Counted from the stretch's first letter, positions 25,133 through 35,422 are shown. The stretch is 64,000 bases of DNA from Streptomyces venezuelae (GCF_008642295.1 NZ_CP029190.1:3451001-3515000), one strand, 5' to 3'. Program-made: numbers and translations. The notes: a model not told the origin generated them from the sequence alone.

Positions 25133-25987
25133 CTCGATGAAGCCGCCGCGGGTGTTGGGGAAGTCCATGGGGACGACCCCGAGACCGGTCCGGCCGGCCA
25201 TCTCGGCGCCGGCCACGAAGGAGTGGATCTGCGGGTTGAGGCGGTCGGCGTTCCAGCGCGGCGGCATGTAGGCGGACGTGGAGACGTAGTTGACGAACAG
25301 CTTGCCGGGCTGCTGGACGGCCTTGCGGAAGTGGTTCTCGATCTTCCCGCGCTTGGCGAAGGGCTCGGCGTTCCAGTCGTCCTGGATGTCGAAGTGGGTG
25401 CCGTCGCCGTAGCGGATGCCCGGCAGTCCGCCGTTGTCGGCGAGCAGGACCACCTTGCCGCGGGCCTGGCCGAGGGCCGGCAGGGCGGAGGCGATGTGGA
25501 AAAGCCCGCGCCAGCCACGGCGGTCCAGGTAGTCGTCGAAGACGGCGCGGAAGGTGGCGTCGCTCTCGCCCGAGTACTCCTGCTTGACCCGCATGAGGAT
25601 GGTCTCGGTGGGGTGGGTGGCCAGGAAGCCGGCGCAGGAGACGAGCACGTCTCCGAACATCAGGTGCTGGTAGAAGGACCCGTGGTGGATGGCGAAGGAG
25701 CCGCCGGTCACCCGGCAGCGGACGTCCAGGAAGCGGATTCCGGCCTCGAGCTGCGGGCCGATGCCGATGTTCTGGCAGGCCACGTACAGGCCGCCGTGGA
25801 GTGCGCCGGAGTCGTGGGTGCCGGGGATGGTCATCCGCTGCAGGGCGGTGCCGTCGGGGAGCGCCGCCATCCAGTCCCGGGTGCCGAGCGCTGCCGCGGT
25901 CGCCGGGGCGGTGGCCGCCCCGAGTCCGGCGATGGCGGTGCCCGCCGTCAGTGCGCCGACCAGAAAGGTCCGCCTGTCCAGTGCCAT
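25088..25987 (-). CDS. Secreted phosphatidylinositol-specific phospholipase C domain protein
   Basis: The 299-residue protein starts with a Tat signal, RRTFLVGALTAGTAIAGLG, followed by an Ala-rich cleavage region. The PI-PLC X domain shows IPGTHDSGA (first catalytic histidine, about 54) and FAIHHGSFYQ (second, about 100), with ETILMRVKQEYS next. It should cleave phosphatidylinositol or glycosyl-PI outside the cell. It converges with, and overlaps by 45 bases, the histidine kinase gene. Two cysteines (about 70 and 91) could form a disulfide. Confidence 0.88.
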   Translation of the reverse strand: MALDRRTFLVGALTAGTAIAGLGAATAPATAAALGTRDWMAALPDGTALQRMTIPGTHDSGALHGGLYVACQNIGIGPQLEAGIRFLDVRCRVTGGSFAIHHGSFYQHLMFGDVLVSCAGFLATHPTETILMRVKQEYSGESDATFRAVFDDYLDRRGWRGLFHIASALPALGQARGKVVLLADNGGLPGIRYGDGTHFDIQDDWNAEPFAKRGKIENHFRKAVQQPGKLFVNYVSTSAYMPPRWNADRLNPQIHSFVAGAEMAGRTGLGVVPMDFPNTRGGFIESLLAHNPLPARKTV

Positions 25988-26053
25988 GCCCGTGCCCGCC
26001 CCTTCGCCGGCTGCCGCGTCAGCCGGATTATGGCGTGCACAGGTCAGGAATAA

Positions 26054-26653
26054 CTACCCATCGGTAGCGCCGAGTTGAGGCCCGGAGCCCTCCAGCAGAT
26101 CGGCCAGCCCGCGCAGTCCGGCCACCAGATCCCGCCCACTGGGGGCCTGCTCCGGATCGGTCAGCCACTGCGTCATCACCCCGGTCAGCAGCGCCATCTG
26201 CACCGAACCGAGCCCGCGCACATCGGCCTCGGCCACCTCCGACTCCGGCACCCCGCGCAGCTGCGCGGCGATCTGCCGGCGGCTGGCGCGCTGCCCGGCT
26301 GCCAGCGCCGCGAGAAGCGCGGGCGAGGTCTGGGCGTGCACAAAGGCCTCGACCGAGGCGGTCCACAGCCAGCGCTGCTCGGTGAAGGAGCGGACCTTGC
26401 GGGTCCACACGTCGGCGTACCGCTCCTCCGCACTGTCCCCCACCCCGGTCAGGCTGCCGACCTCCGCGCCCCACTCGTCGAGCGCGGCGAACAGCGCCTG
26501 GTCGAGCAGCACCTCGCGGGACCCGAAGTGGTAGCCGATGGCGGCACTGCTGACCCCGGCCGCGGCGGCGATGTCCCGGACGGTCGTCCGCAGGTACCCC
26601 TTCTCCTCCAGGCAGCGACGCGCCCCGGCCAGCAGATCCTCACGATTTCCCAT
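26054..26653 (-). CDS. TetR-family repressor
   Basis: From ATG 26653 the product is 199 residues. The N-terminal TetR helix-turn-helix (about 5-50) contains TTVRDIAAAAGVSSAAIGYH. The ligand domain follows. An upstream start giving about 13 extra residues is possible. The gene diverges from the alpha/beta hydrolase gene. A perfect 10-base inverted repeat in the shared promoter (26692-26715) makes autorepression and hydrolase control very likely. Confidence 0.9.
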   Translation of the reverse strand: MGNREDLLAGARRCLEEKGYLRTTVRDIAAAAGVSSAAIGYHFGSREVLLDQALFAALDEWGAEVGSLTGVGDSAEERYADVWTRKVRSFTEQRWLWTASVEAFVHAQTSPALLAALAAGQRASRRQIAAQLRGVPESEVAEADVRGLGSVQMALLTGVMTQWLTDPEQAPSGRDLVAGLRGLADLLEGSGPQLGATDG

Positions 26654-26691
26654 GCCGGGATCGTATGCCCAGCCGATCTGATCCATACGCC

Positions 26692-26715
26692 CGTATAGAT
26701 CGGATGATCTATACG
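26692..26715. promoter_or_regulatory. TetR operator palindrome
   Basis: CGTATAGATC and GATCTATACG form a perfect inverted repeat around GGAT. It lies 39 bases from the TetR start and 92 bases from the hydrolase start. It is conspicuously AT-rich against the background. The pairing with the adjacent TetR gene is inferred. Confidence 0.78.
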
Positions 26716-26806
26716 ACGGTATTGCGCAAGCGAGCAAAGATCTTCTACGGTGACGGGGACCGGCCGAGGCAGTCCGCCCGCCGGCCGACGAGGGGAGATC
26801 ACCGTC

Positions 26807-27643
26807 ATGACCGGAACCGACCGGGTCCGCGACGCGGCCATCGCGGCAGCCGCCGACTCCGCCCGCCTCCGCCACACCCTCACCATCGACGGCCGGGCGC
26901 TCTCCTACCTGGACTTCGGCGGCCCCGGCCGCCCGCTGCTCGCCCTGCACGGCGGCCTCTCCGAGGGCCTGATCTACGCCGACCTCGCCGGCCGGCTCGG
27001 CGCGGAATGGCGGGTCATCGCCCCCGACCAGCGCGGCCACGGCGACTCCGACCGGGCCGCCGCCTACGACCGGGCCGGCTACCTCGCCGACCTCGTGGCC
27101 CTGCTCGGACACCTCGGCCTCGGCCCGCTCCCGGTGCTCGGCCACTCCCTCGGCGCCCTGAACGCCGTCCACCTCGCCGCCGAGCGCCCCGACCTGGTCT
27201 CCGCCCTGGTCAACATCGACGCCGGGGTCCTCTTCCCGGAGGACGCGCCGAACCCGATGGGCTTCCTCACCGGCTTCCCCTACACCGCCGCCACCCGGGA
27301 GGAGCTCGTCGCCGCCTGCGGCGCCTGGGGCCCGATGGTCGCCCCCGCACTGCGCCCGCTGCCCGACGGCACCGGCTGGCGACTGCCGTTCCACCCCCAG
27401 GACACCCTGGACACCATCGCGGCGGCCCGCGGCGACCACTGGCAGGCCTGGCTGGGCAGTTCCTGCCCGGCCCTGCTCGTCCACGGCCGGCGGAGCGACG
27501 CGCTCACGCAGGAGCTGGCCGATGCGATGGCGACCGCGCGCCCGAAGACCTCGTACGCCGGTCTGGACACCGGGCACGTGGTCCCGGTCGAGGACCCGGC
27601 CGGCCTGGCCGCGGCGGTCGGCGGCTTCCTGAACACGCTCTGA
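26807..27643 (+). CDS. Alpha/beta hydrolase
   Basis: The 278-residue protein has the alpha/beta-hydrolase order: an oxyanion HGG (LLALHGGLSE), DQRGHGDSD, the nucleophile elbow GHSLGA (Ser about 117), and a late His in DTGHVVPVEDP. The acid may be the Asp in GRRSDAL. It could be an esterase, lactonase or epoxide hydrolase; nothing in the sequence decides. Expression is probably released when the divergent TetR protein binds its ligand. Confidence 0.87.
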   Translation: MTGTDRVRDAAIAAAADSARLRHTLTIDGRALSYLDFGGPGRPLLALHGGLSEGLIYADLAGRLGAEWRVIAPDQRGHGDSDRAAAYDRAGYLADLVALLGHLGLGPLPVLGHSLGALNAVHLAAERPDLVSALVNIDAGVLFPEDAPNPMGFLTGFPYTAATREELVAACGAWGPMVAPALRPLPDGTGWRLPFHPQDTLDTIAAARGDHWQAWLGSSCPALLVHGRRSDALTQELADAMATARPKTSYAGLDTGHVVPVEDPAGLAAAVGGFLNTL

Positions 27644-27658
27644 TCAGCCGACGGCGGA

Positions 27659-28330
27659 TCAGCCGATCGACGCCCAGTGCTGCCAGGGGGCGGCCGACTG
27701 GAGGGTGTCGACCCGGTTGGCGAAGCCGCCGGTGCCCTTCCCCGCGTTCAGCCAGAGCCGGTTGGAGGTGTCCAGGGAGACCAGGTCCTGCTTGCCGTCG
27801 CCGTTGACGTCACCGGCGCCGACGCCCAGATCAGCGCGGTGGCACCGTCGACGGCCACCGCGGCCCGCAGCTCGGTGAGCCGGTAGTCGCAGACGTTGTC
27901 GGGCCGGCCGATCGGCTCCGGCAGCCGGTCGAGCTCCACCGGGGCCGTCCAGGCGCCCTGCGCGCCGGACCGCTCCACGACGGTCAGCCGGCGGTCCGCG
28001 GCCATCCACGCCACGACCTGACGGCCGGCCGCATTGCCCGCGAACGTCAGCCCACCGCCGAGGGCGGTCGTGACGACCTCCTGGGCGGCACCGCAGGCGG
28101 TCGCGCCGGCGGCCAGCCGGGCCGGCTTCACCGTCGACTGCCCGCCGCCCGCCGCGGCCGGCTCCGACCACAGCAGGGTCAGCGCGCCGTCCTCCGTGCG
28201 GTGGAGCCGACCGGGGCCCAGCCCGGCCGCCTGCTGCCAGCTGCCGGAGCCCGCCGGACGGATCCGGACCACCCTCTGGCCGCCCTGCCAGGACCGAACG
28301 CCGGAGGGGCGGCGGACCAACCGGTCCACC
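27659..28330 (-). pseudogene. Broken FG-GAP/VCBS-repeat secreted protein gene
   Basis: The C-terminal 45 residues (about 27659-27820) hold a clear FG-GAP calcium-binding repeat, DVNGDGKQDLVSLDTSNRLW. The upstream part, with ordinary codon bias, lies in a different frame (about 27830-28310) and reads LTLLWSEPA and LTVVERSGAQGAWTAPVELD before running into wrong-frame residues after ALIWAS. So a frameshift or internal deletion separates the two halves near 27825. The 5' end is also missing: the open frame begins inside the hairpin at 28301-28340 with no signal peptide or ribosome binding site. It is a decayed remnant; a sequencing error could explain only the frameshift. Confidence 0.7.
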
Positions 28331-28340
28331 GCCCCTCCGG
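28301..28340 (-). terminator. Terminator hairpin after the 5'-nucleotidase gene
   Basis: A perfect 12-base stem (28301-28312 with 28329-28340) around a 16-base loop lies 25 bases past the 5'-nucleotidase stop. On the plus strand it is followed by a short T-run, so it could work in both directions. Confidence 0.7.
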
Positions 28341-28364
28341 GAACGCTTTTTCTACGGGTCCGTC

Positions 28365-30182
28365 CTACTTGATGACGGTGATCCGGCCGGCCGCCGGCGG
28401 CGCGATCGGGCTGGTCTCCGAGGAGTTCTTGCCCAGGTAGGCGTTGAAGACGTCCAGGTCGGACGCGCCCACCAGCTTGTTCTTGTGCTCCTTCAGGACG
28501 GTGAAGCCGTCACCGCCGCCCGCCAGGAACTCGTTCATCGCGACCCGGTAGGTCTTCGCCGGGTCGATCGCCTGGCCGTTCAGCTTCACCGAGTCGGCCA
28601 CGATCCGGTCCGCGCCGGCCTTCGTCATGTCGAGGGTGTAGGTGAAGCCCTTCGACACCTGGAGGATCTTCGGGTTGACCCCGTTCACCGGCCCGCTGAC
28701 CTGCTGCTGGAGCGTGGTGATCAGCTGGGCTCCGGTCAGGTCCACCACGTTCATCATGTTGGTGAACGGCTGCACCGTGAAGGCCTCGCCGTAGGTCACC
28801 ACGCCGTCGCCCTCGGCCCCGGCCGCCTTGTACGCCAGGTCCGAGCGGATGCCGCCCGGGTTCATCAGGGCCAGCTGCGCGCCGCCCTTGTCGGCCGGGG
28901 CGAGCGCCTCAAGCTGAGCGTCGGCGATCAGGCTGCCGAGCGGCTTCTCGTACTCCGCCGAGCCGCGGCCCTGGATGTCCGCGGAGATGAAGCCCTGCGG
29001 ACGGTTCGCGATCGGCGCGGCCAGCGCGTTCCAGCGGCCGATCAGCTCGGTCATGTCCGGGGCCTTGGGCTGGTCCCGGTGCACCACGTGGTTGGCCGCC
29101 GACGGCGACTTGACCGCCGTGCGGACGACGTCCTTGGTCTTGCGGTCGTAGGTCAGCGTGGTTTCCGTGTACAGCCGGCCGATGGAGGCGGCCGAGGTGA
29201 CCGTACGCGGGTTGCCCGCCGGGTCCGGGATGTTGCAGGCGTACGCCTGGTGGGTGTGGCCGGTCACCAGCGCGTCGACCTTCGGGTCCACGTTCTTCGC
29301 GATGTCGACGATGGCACCGGAGATGCCGGCGCCCGCACCCGGGACGTTGCAGTCGTAGTTGTACGCGCCGCTGGCCGGCAGGCCGCCCTCGTGGATCAGC
29401 GCGACGATCGACTTGACGCCCTGCCGGTTGAGTTCCGCGGCGTACTTGTTGATCGTCTCGACCTCGTCACCGAACTTGAGGCCCTTGACGCCCTCGGCGG
29501 TGACCACGTCCGGGGTGCCCTCGAGGGTCACACCGATGAAGCCGATCTTCACATCCCCCTTCTTCCACACGAAGGTGGGCGAAAGGAGCGGACGCTTGGT
29601 CTTGTCGTCCGTGACGTTGGCGGCGAGGTACTTGAACTGGGAGCCCTCGAAGGTCTTCCCGAACTCGTAGCAGCCCTCGACGGGGTGGCAGCCGCCGTAC
29701 TGCATGCGGCGCAGCTCGTTGCGGCCCTCGTCGAACTCGTGGTTGCCGACGCTGGTGACGTCCAGGCCCATCTTGTTCATGGCCTCGATGGACGGCTCGT
29801 CGTGGAAGAGCCCCGACAGCATCGGGCTGCCGCCGATCATGTCACCCGCGGCGGCGGTGACGGTGTACTGCTTGCCCTTGCGGGCCTCACGCAGGCTCGT
29901 CGCCAGGTACTCGACGCCACCGGCGGGTATCGCCTTGGTGGTTCCGTCGGCCTGACGCTCGGTCACGGTGCCGGAGGACCCCTGCGGGGGCTCCAGGGTG
30001 CCGTGGAGGTCATTGAAGGACAGCAGCTGCACGTCGACCGTGCTGCTCTTGTCCTGACCGCCACCACTTGCGGCTCCGGCCGGCAGTGCGGCGGCGACCA
30101 GTGAACCGGCCCCGGCCGAGACGGCAAGGACGGCGATGGCCAACCGGCGGGCTCGGCGGTGCCGTTGTGGTGTCGCTGACAT
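28365..30182 (-). CDS. Secreted 5'-nucleotidase / UDP-sugar hydrolase
   Basis: From ATG 30182 the product is 605 residues. A signal peptide (about 1-40, basic then Ala-rich, ending PAGAA) is followed by a metallophosphatase domain with SFNDLHGTL, GNHEFDEG and GHTHQAYAC. A 5-nucleotidase C-terminal domain (about 400-580) has NPGGIRSDL. It releases phosphate from extracellular nucleotides. No sortase signal or membrane anchor is seen. The nearby ppk-pst cluster suggests phosphate control. A weak pair of 11-base repeats lies upstream, but it does not match a PHO box well. The AAAGGGGA ribosome binding site supports the start. Confidence 0.9.
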   Translation of the reverse strand: MSATPQRHRRARRLAIAVLAVSAGAGSLVAAALPAGAASGGGQDKSSTVDVQLLSFNDLHGTLEPPQGSSGTVTERQADGTTKAIPAGGVEYLATSLREARKGKQYTVTAAAGDMIGGSPMLSGLFHDEPSIEAMNKMGLDVTSVGNHEFDEGRNELRRMQYGGCHPVEGCYEFGKTFEGSQFKYLAANVTDDKTKRPLLSPTFVWKKGDVKIGFIGVTLEGTPDVVTAEGVKGLKFGDEVETINKYAAELNRQGVKSIVALIHEGGLPASGAYNYDCNVPGAGAGISGAIVDIAKNVDPKVDALVTGHTHQAYACNIPDPAGNPRTVTSAASIGRLYTETTLTYDRKTKDVVRTAVKSPSAANHVVHRDQPKAPDMTELIGRWNALAAPIANRPQGFISADIQGRGSAEYEKPLGSLIADAQLEALAPADKGGAQLALMNPGGIRSDLAYKAAGAEGDGVVTYGEAFTVQPFTNMMNVVDLTGAQLITTLQQQVSGPVNGVNPKILQVSKGFTYTLDMTKAGADRIVADSVKLNGQAIDPAKTYRVAMNEFLAGGGDGFTVLKEHKNKLVGASDLDVFNAYLGKNSSETSPIAPPAAGRITVIK

Positions 30183-30328
30183 CAGTTCCCCTTTGCGGAC
30201 AGCGAAACGACTTGGGAGGTGCCCGAAGCCTATGGTCAACGCGCGTAGCACGACAGGGGGTAGCGGGTTGCGAGCTGGTTACGTGCAGGTTCGGACGGGC
30301 GGCCCGGCCACGGCCGTAGGCTCGTGGC

Positions 30329-31258
30329 ATGACTGACGCAGCAGCGGCCGTGGAGCCGGGACGGCAGATTGTGACGTTCGACGAACTGACGGAGGAGCAG
30401 GCCGAGGCGGTGCTCGGCCTGATCGAGGATGCGGCGCGCACGGACGGCACCACCGCGGTCTCGGAGCAGGGCCGGCTCCAGCTCCGCGGCGGGCGCCGCC
30501 CCGGCATCCGGCACCTGCTCCTCACCGAGGGCGGCCGGCTGGCCGGGTACGCGCAACTGGAGGACACCGACCCGGTGGAGGCGCCGGCGGCGGAACTGGT
30601 CGTCCACCCGGCGCTGCGGGGGCGCGGGCACGGCCGGGCGCTCGGCTCGGCACTGCTGGCCGAGACCGGCAAGCGGATCCGGGTGTGGGCGCACGGCGGC
30701 AAGTCCGCGGCGCGGCACCTCGCCCAGGTGCTCGGGCTGACCCTGTTCCGCGAACTGCGCCAGCTCCGCCGCCCGCTGGGCCCGGAGGCCCCGGCCCTGC
30801 CGGTCCCGTCCCTCCCGGCGGGTGTCACGGTCCGCACCTTCGTCCCCGGCGCGGACGACGCGGCCTGGCTCACGGCCAACGCGGCGGCTTTCGCCCACCA
30901 CCCCGAGCAGGGCGCCCTGACCCAGCGCGACCTGGACGACCGGATGGCCCAGCCGTGGTTCGACCCGGCGGGCTTCTTCCTCGCCGAACGCGAGGGCGAG
31001 CTGGTCGGCTTCCACTGGACGAAGGTGCACGCGGCGGAGCGGCTGGGCGAGGTGTACGTGCTCGGCGTCCTGCCGGGCGCACAGGGCGGCGGCCTGGGCA
31101 AGGCCCTGACCGCGATCGGCCTCCGTCATCTGGCGGAGGCGGGCCTGCCGACGGCGATGCTGTACGTGGACGCGGACAACCCGGCGGCCCTGGCGGTCTA
31201 CGAGAACCTGGGCTTCGCCACCCACGAGGTGGACCTGATGTACCGCACCGAAAGCTGA
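30329..31258 (+). CDS. mshD: Mycothiol synthase
   Basis: The 309-residue protein has two tandem GNAT domains. The first (about 20-150) carries LVVHPALRGRGHGRALG, the second (about 165-305) VYVLGVLPGAQGGGLGKAL and NPAALAVYENLGF. MshD acetylates Cys-GlcN-inositol, the last step in making mycothiol, the actinobacterial counterpart of glutathione. The length and domain layout fit. It diverges from the 5'-nucleotidase gene. Confidence 0.92.
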   Translation: MTDAAAAVEPGRQIVTFDELTEEQAEAVLGLIEDAARTDGTTAVSEQGRLQLRGGRRPGIRHLLLTEGGRLAGYAQLEDTDPVEAPAAELVVHPALRGRGHGRALGSALLAETGKRIRVWAHGGKSAARHLAQVLGLTLFRELRQLRRPLGPEAPALPVPSLPAGVTVRTFVPGADDAAWLTANAAAFAHHPEQGALTQRDLDDRMAQPWFDPAGFFLAEREGELVGFHWTKVHAAERLGEVYVLGVLPGAQGGGLGKALTAIGLRHLAEAGLPTAMLYVDADNPAALAVYENLGFATHEVDLMYRTES

Positions 31259-32058
31259 CCACCCCCTGGCCGGGCCGGCCACCGCGCAGCCCCGCCGGAC
31301 ACCCGCCCGCGGCGAACCCGCGCCGGGCCCCGGGCGGCCGGAGCCCCCACACAGGCCCGGGCCGGAGCCCCGGTTCGCGAAGGGCCGGGGCGCAGCCCGG
31401 CCGCTCCCGCTGAGCATCCCCCCGCGGCGAGCCCGCGCCGGATCCCGGGGCAGAGCCCCGGCTCGGGAACGGCCGGGCCTGCTTCGGGGTCCGGGGCGGA
31501 GCCCCGGTTCGGAAGGGGCGGGGCTCTGCCCCAAGCGCCAGGACCGCGGCCCGGCCGCTCCCGCCCAGGCCGAACCCGCGCCGAGGCTCGGGGCGGAGCC
31601 CGGTTCCGGAACGGCCGGGGCGCAGCCCGGCCCGGCCGCGCACCCGCCCGGGCCGGGCCCGCTTCGGGGTCCGGGGCAGAGCCCCGGTTTCTGGGGCCCC
31701 TCCCAGCGGTAGCTGGGGGAGAAGGGGCGGGGTGGGGCAAAGCTCCGCGCAGCGGACCCCGCCCCGCCCCAGCCGCGCAGCCCGCGGAACCGCGGAGCCC
31801 GGGGCCCGGCCCGCCCCGGACCGCCCCCGGCGGAACACCGTAGAGCACCCCTGCCCCGCCCCGCCGAGCCCCCCGCCGCCCCGCCGGGCCCCCCACCGCC
31901 ATCCCGGCCGGTCAAGGCCACCGCTCCCAGGAAGCCATACGTTATTAACCGGGCATTCAAGCGCGCTTGCGACGCTCCCCCTTATGCAGCCCGGACTTCG
32001 ACTGACGGCCGACCCGTCCGACGCGCCTGTCCTCCCGCGTGCGCGGAAGAATGGAGAC
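31259..32058. other. Long intergenic region of GC-rich palindromic repeats
   Basis: These 800 bases between mshD and ppk are non-coding. From about 31310 to 31690 the sequence is a run of ten or so imperfect palindromes of the kind CCGGGGCAGAGCCCCGG. This is followed by the dispersed 79-base repeat (31681-31758) and a poly-pyrimidine stretch. The composition changes sharply near 31935 (CATACGTTATTAACC), which probably marks the ppk promoter. A 12-base palindrome CAAGCGCGCTTG lies at 31958-31969. Confidence 0.7.
31681..31758 (-). repeat. Dispersed 79-base intergenic repeat, copy B
   Basis: This is the inverted copy of the element at 19543-19621, ending in the same GGTCCGCTGCGCGG on the minus strand. 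It keeps the central palindrome CCCAGC-TACC-GCTGGG. Confidence 0.8.
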
Positions 32059-34290
32059 ATGAGCCACAAGCCCAGCGCCAGCCCCACCGAGGTCCCTGTC
32101 CAGCACTCCCAGGCGGAGCGGAACACACGGCTGGGCTCCATAGCCGCGCACCGCCCGCACGCCGATCTGGAGCCCGAGATCGACGCCGATCCGGACGCCT
32201 TCGACGAGCGGGACACCGGCGAGCTGCCCGCCGGGCGGTTCCTCGACCGGGAGCGCAGCTGGCTCGCCTTCAACGAGCGGGTGCTCGAACTCGCCGAGGA
32301 TCCGGCCACCCCGCTCCTCGAACGGGCTAACTTCCTCGCCATCTTCGCGAGCAACCTCGACGAGTTCTTCATGGTGCGCGTCGCCGGCCTCAAGCGCCGC
32401 ATCGCCACCGGCGTGGCCACCCGCTCCGCCTCCGGCCTGCAGCCCCGCGAGGTCCTCGACCTCATCTGGACCCGGTCCCGTGAGCTCATGGCCCGGCATG
32501 CCGCCTGCTACCAGCAGGACATCTCCCCCGCCCTCGCGGAGGAAGGCATCCACCTGATCCGCTGGCCCGATCTCACCGAGAAGGAGCAGGCGCGGCTCTT
32601 CACCCTGTTCCGCAACCAGATCTTCCCGGTGCTCACCCCGCTCGCGGTGGACCCGGCGCACCCGTTCCCGTACATCTCGGGGCTGTCCCTGAACCTCGCG
32701 GTCGTGGTCCGGAACCCGGTCAGCGGCCACCGCCACTTCGCCCGGGTCAAGGTCCCCCCGCTCCTCTCCCGCTTCCTGGAGGCCTCCCCGCAGCGCTACG
32801 TCCCGCTGGAGGACGTCATCGCCGCGCATCTGGAGGAGCTGTTCCCCGGCATGGAGGTGCTCGCCCACCACATGTTCCGGGTGACCCGCAACGAGGACCT
32901 CGAGGTGGAGGAGGACGACGCCGAGAACCTGCTCCAGGCCCTGGAGAAGGAGCTCATGCGGCGCCGCTTCGGCCCGCCGGTCCGCCTGGAGGTCGAGGAG
33001 TCCATCGACCCCGGCGTGCTGGACCTCCTCGTCCAGGAACTGAAGATCTCCGCCGCCGAGGTCTACCCGCTGCCCGGCCCGCTCGACCTGACCGGCCTGT
33101 TCGGCATCGCCTCCCTGGACCGGCCGGAGCTGAAGTACCCCAAGTTCATCGCCGGCACCCACCGCGATCTCGCCGAGGTCGAGTCCGCCTCCGCGCCCGA
33201 CATCTTCGCGGCCCTGCGCGAGCGCGACGTACTGCTGCACCACCCGTACGACTCCTTCTCGACTTCCGTCCAGGCCTTCCTGGAGCAGGCGGCCGGTGAC
33301 CCGGACGTCCTCGCGATCAAGCAGACCCTGTACCGGACCTCCGGCGACTCCCCGATAGTCGACGCCCTGATCGACGCCGCCGAGTCCGGCAAGCAGGTCC
33401 TGGTCCTGGTCGAGATCAAGGCCCGGTTCGACGAGCAGGCCAACATCAAGTGGGCGCGCAAGCTGGAGGAGGCCGGCTGCCATGTGGTCTACGGGCTCGT
33501 CGGGCTCAAGACGCACTGCAAGCTGTCCCTGGTGGTCCGCCAGGAGGGCGAGACCCTGCGCCGCTACAGCCACGTCGGCACCGGCAACTACCACCCCAAG
33601 ACCGCCCGCCTGTACGAGGACCTCGGCCTGCTCACCGCCGACCCGCAGGTCGGCGCGGACCTGTCCGACCTGTTCAACCGGCTCTCCGGCTACTCGCGCC
33701 GCGAGACCTACCGCCGGCTGCTGGTCGCACCCCGCTCCCTCCGCGACGGGCTGATCGCACGGATCAACAAGGAGGCCGCCCACCACCGGGCCGGCCGCCC
33801 CGCCTACGTCCGGATCAAGGTCAACTCGATCGTCGACGAGGCACTGATCGACGCGCTGTACCGGGCCTCCCAGGCCGGGGTGCCGGTGGACATCTGGGTG
33901 CGCGGCATCTGCGCCGTCCGCCCCGGGGTCCCCGGCCTCTCGGAGAACATCCGGGTCCGCTCGGTCCTCGGCCGCTTCCTGGAGCACTCCCGGATCTTCG
34001 CCTTCGGCAACGGCGGCGAACCCGAGGTGTGGTTCGGCAGCGCCGACATGATGCACCGCAACCTCGACCGCCGCATCGAGGCCCTGGTCAGGGTCGCCGA
34101 CCCGGCCCACCGCGCGGCCCTGGACCGGATGCTGGAGACCGGCATGTCCGATGCCACCTCCTCCTGGCACCTGGGCCCGGACGGCGACTGGACCCGGCAC
34201 AGCACGGACCCGGAGGGCCAGCCGCTGCGGCACGTACAGGAGATGCTCATAGACGCCCGGAGGCGCCGGCGTGGCTCAGCAAAACCATGA
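32059..34290 (+). CDS. ppk: Polyphosphate kinase 1
   Basis: From ATG 32059 the product is 743 residues. It has the PPK1 order: an N-terminal helical domain ([16 protein letters not shown]), the [15 protein letters not shown] region and phospholipase-D-like catalytic domains. [17 protein letters not shown] carries the autophosphorylated histidine. The enzyme makes polyphosphate from ATP reversibly. An earlier in-frame ATG at 31984 would add 25 residues. The overlapping CHAD gene and the pst operon follow on the same strand, a phosphate-metabolism cluster. Confidence 0.95.
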   Translation: MSHKPSASPTEVPVQHSQAERNTRLGSIAAHRPHADLEPEIDADPDAFDERDTGELPAGRFLDRERSWLAFNERVLELAEDPATPLLERANFLAIFASNLDEFFMVRVAGLKRRIATGVATRSASGLQPREVLDLIWTRSRELMARHAACYQQDISPALAEEGIHLIRWPDLTEKEQARLFTLFRNQIFPVLTPLAVDPAHPFPYISGLSLNLAVVVRNPVSGHRHFARVKVPPLLSRFLEASPQRYVPLEDVIAAHLEELFPGMEVLAHHMFRVTRNEDLEVEEDDAENLLQALEKELMRRRFGPPVRLEVEESIDPGVLDLLVQELKISAAEVYPLPGPLDLTGLFGIASLDRPELKYPKFIAGTHRDLAEVESASAPDIFAALRERDVLLHHPYDSFSTSVQAFLEQAAGDPDVLAIKQTLYRTSGDSPIVDALIDAAESGKQVLVLVEIKARFDEQANIKWARKLEEAGCHVVYGLVGLKTHCKLSLVVRQEGETLRRYSHVGTGNYHPKTARLYEDLGLLTADPQVGADLSDLFNRLSGYSRRETYRRLLVAPRSLRDGLIARINKEAAHHRAGRPAYVRIKVNSIVDEALIDALYRASQAGVPVDIWVRGICAVRPGVPGLSENIRVRSVLGRFLEHSRIFAFGNGGEPEVWFGSADMMHRNLDRRIEALVRVADPAHRAALDRMLETGMSDATSSWHLGPDGDWTRHSTDPEGQPLRHVQEMLIDARRRRRGSAKP

Positions 34291-35245
34291 CCTGACCGCA
34301 CGCACGGCCGGGGAGGTGCTGGGCGCTTATCTGCGCGCCCAGGCCACCGCCTTCCTGCGCGGGCTGCGCCTCCACGAGGAGAGCCGGGCGGACGCGGTCG
34401 AGGGGACGGAGGCGGCCCGCACCCTGCGCGGTGCGGCCCGCCGGATCAGCGGTTCACTGGCCACCTACCGGCCGGTCACCGAGTCGGCCTGGGCGGACGG
34501 GCTGCGGACCGAGCTGGTCTGGCTGTCCGCCACGCTGGCGGACGAGCATGCGTACGGGGCCCGGCTGACCCGGCTGCTGGACGCGCTGCACCGGCTGTCG
34601 GGCTCCCCGGAGCTGCCGGCTCCGCGCGGCTCGGGCTCGGTCGGCGGGTCGCTGACGGTCGGCTCGGCGCGGGCCGCCGCCCTGCTGGAGCGGCAGCTGA
34701 CGCTGGCCCGTACCCGCGCCCACTCGGCGACCCTGCAGGCCCTGGGCTCCGCGCGGTTCCACGCGGTGGCCGACGCGGTGGCGGTGCTGGCCTCGGAGGT
34801 CCCGCTGGACCCGATCGCCGCGGCCGGCCGGACCTCGGACGTCCTGGTGCCGCTGGCCGCCCAGACCGAGAGCCGGCTGGCGGTGGCGCTGGCCGGCCTG
34901 CCCCTGGTCCGGGCGTCCCACCCGTACAACGCGGACGCCCTGATCGACGACTCGCACCAGGACGCGCCCTGGCATTCGGTACGCCGGCTGCTGCGGGTCC
35001 ACCGGTACGCCCAGGAGGCCCTGGGCGCGGACGTGGCCCGGCTGGCGGCGGCCGGCGAGGCGCTGGACCGGCACCGGGACGCGGCGGAGGCCGCCGCGGC
35101 CTCGGCGACGGCGGCCCGCACCCCGCGGATCGCTCCGGCGACCGCGTACGCGCTGGGGGTGCTCCATGCCGACCAGCGGCACGAGGTCGAGGCCTCCCGT
35201 TTCGCGTTCCAGCAGATCTGGGGCCGGGCGGTCGTCCCCACGTAG
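34271..35245 (+). CDS. CHAD domain polyphosphate-binding protein
   Basis: The 324-residue helical protein has the CHAD pattern of conserved histidines and basic residues ([55 protein letters not shown]). CHAD domains bind polyphosphate, which fits its position: the GTG start overlaps the last 20 bases of ppk. It probably accompanies polyphosphate granules or regulates PPK. No CYTH domain is attached. Confidence 0.9.
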   Translation: MAQQNHDLTARTAGEVLGAYLRAQATAFLRGLRLHEESRADAVEGTEAARTLRGAARRISGSLATYRPVTESAWADGLRTELVWLSATLADEHAYGARLTRLLDALHRLSGSPELPAPRGSGSVGGSLTVGSARAAALLERQLTLARTRAHSATLQALGSARFHAVADAVAVLASEVPLDPIAAAGRTSDVLVPLAAQTESRLAVALAGLPLVRASHPYNADALIDDSHQDAPWHSVRRLLRVHRYAQEALGADVARLAAAGEALDRHRDAAEAAAASATAARTPRIAPATAYALGVLHADQRHEVEASRFAFQQIWGRAVVPT

Positions 35246-35286
35246 GCCCCCCGCCCAGGACGGACATGCCCCGGCAACGGCGAAAA

Positions 35287-35320
35287 CCGGCCACCCCCGC
35301 ATAGGTACGGGGATGGCCGG
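35287..35320 (+). terminator. Terminator hairpin after the ppk-CHAD operon
   Basis: CCGGCCACCCCCG (35287-35299) pairs with CGGGGATGGCCGG (35308-35320), one mismatched position, 8-base loop. It lies 42 bases after the CHAD stop. Confidence 0.65.
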
Positions 35321-35422
35321 GCAGGAGCGGGCCGAACCCGGCCCACCCGGCGGCATACATCCCGGGATGTCGAGGTAACAGCCGCATAACGGCGCCTTAC
35401 GGTTGTGCACACCGGGCCGCGG

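Noticed and set aside
30240..30300. PHO box upstream of the 5'-nucleotidase
   Set aside because: GTAACC and GCAACC, or GTTACG and GTTCGG on the other strand, are spaced by 11 but match the GTTCACC core too weakly to annotate.
31732..32058. N-terminal extension of Ppk by 109 residues
   Set aside because: The extension is Pro/Arg low-complexity and covers the intergenic repeats; the ATG at 32059 or at most 31984 fits the family.
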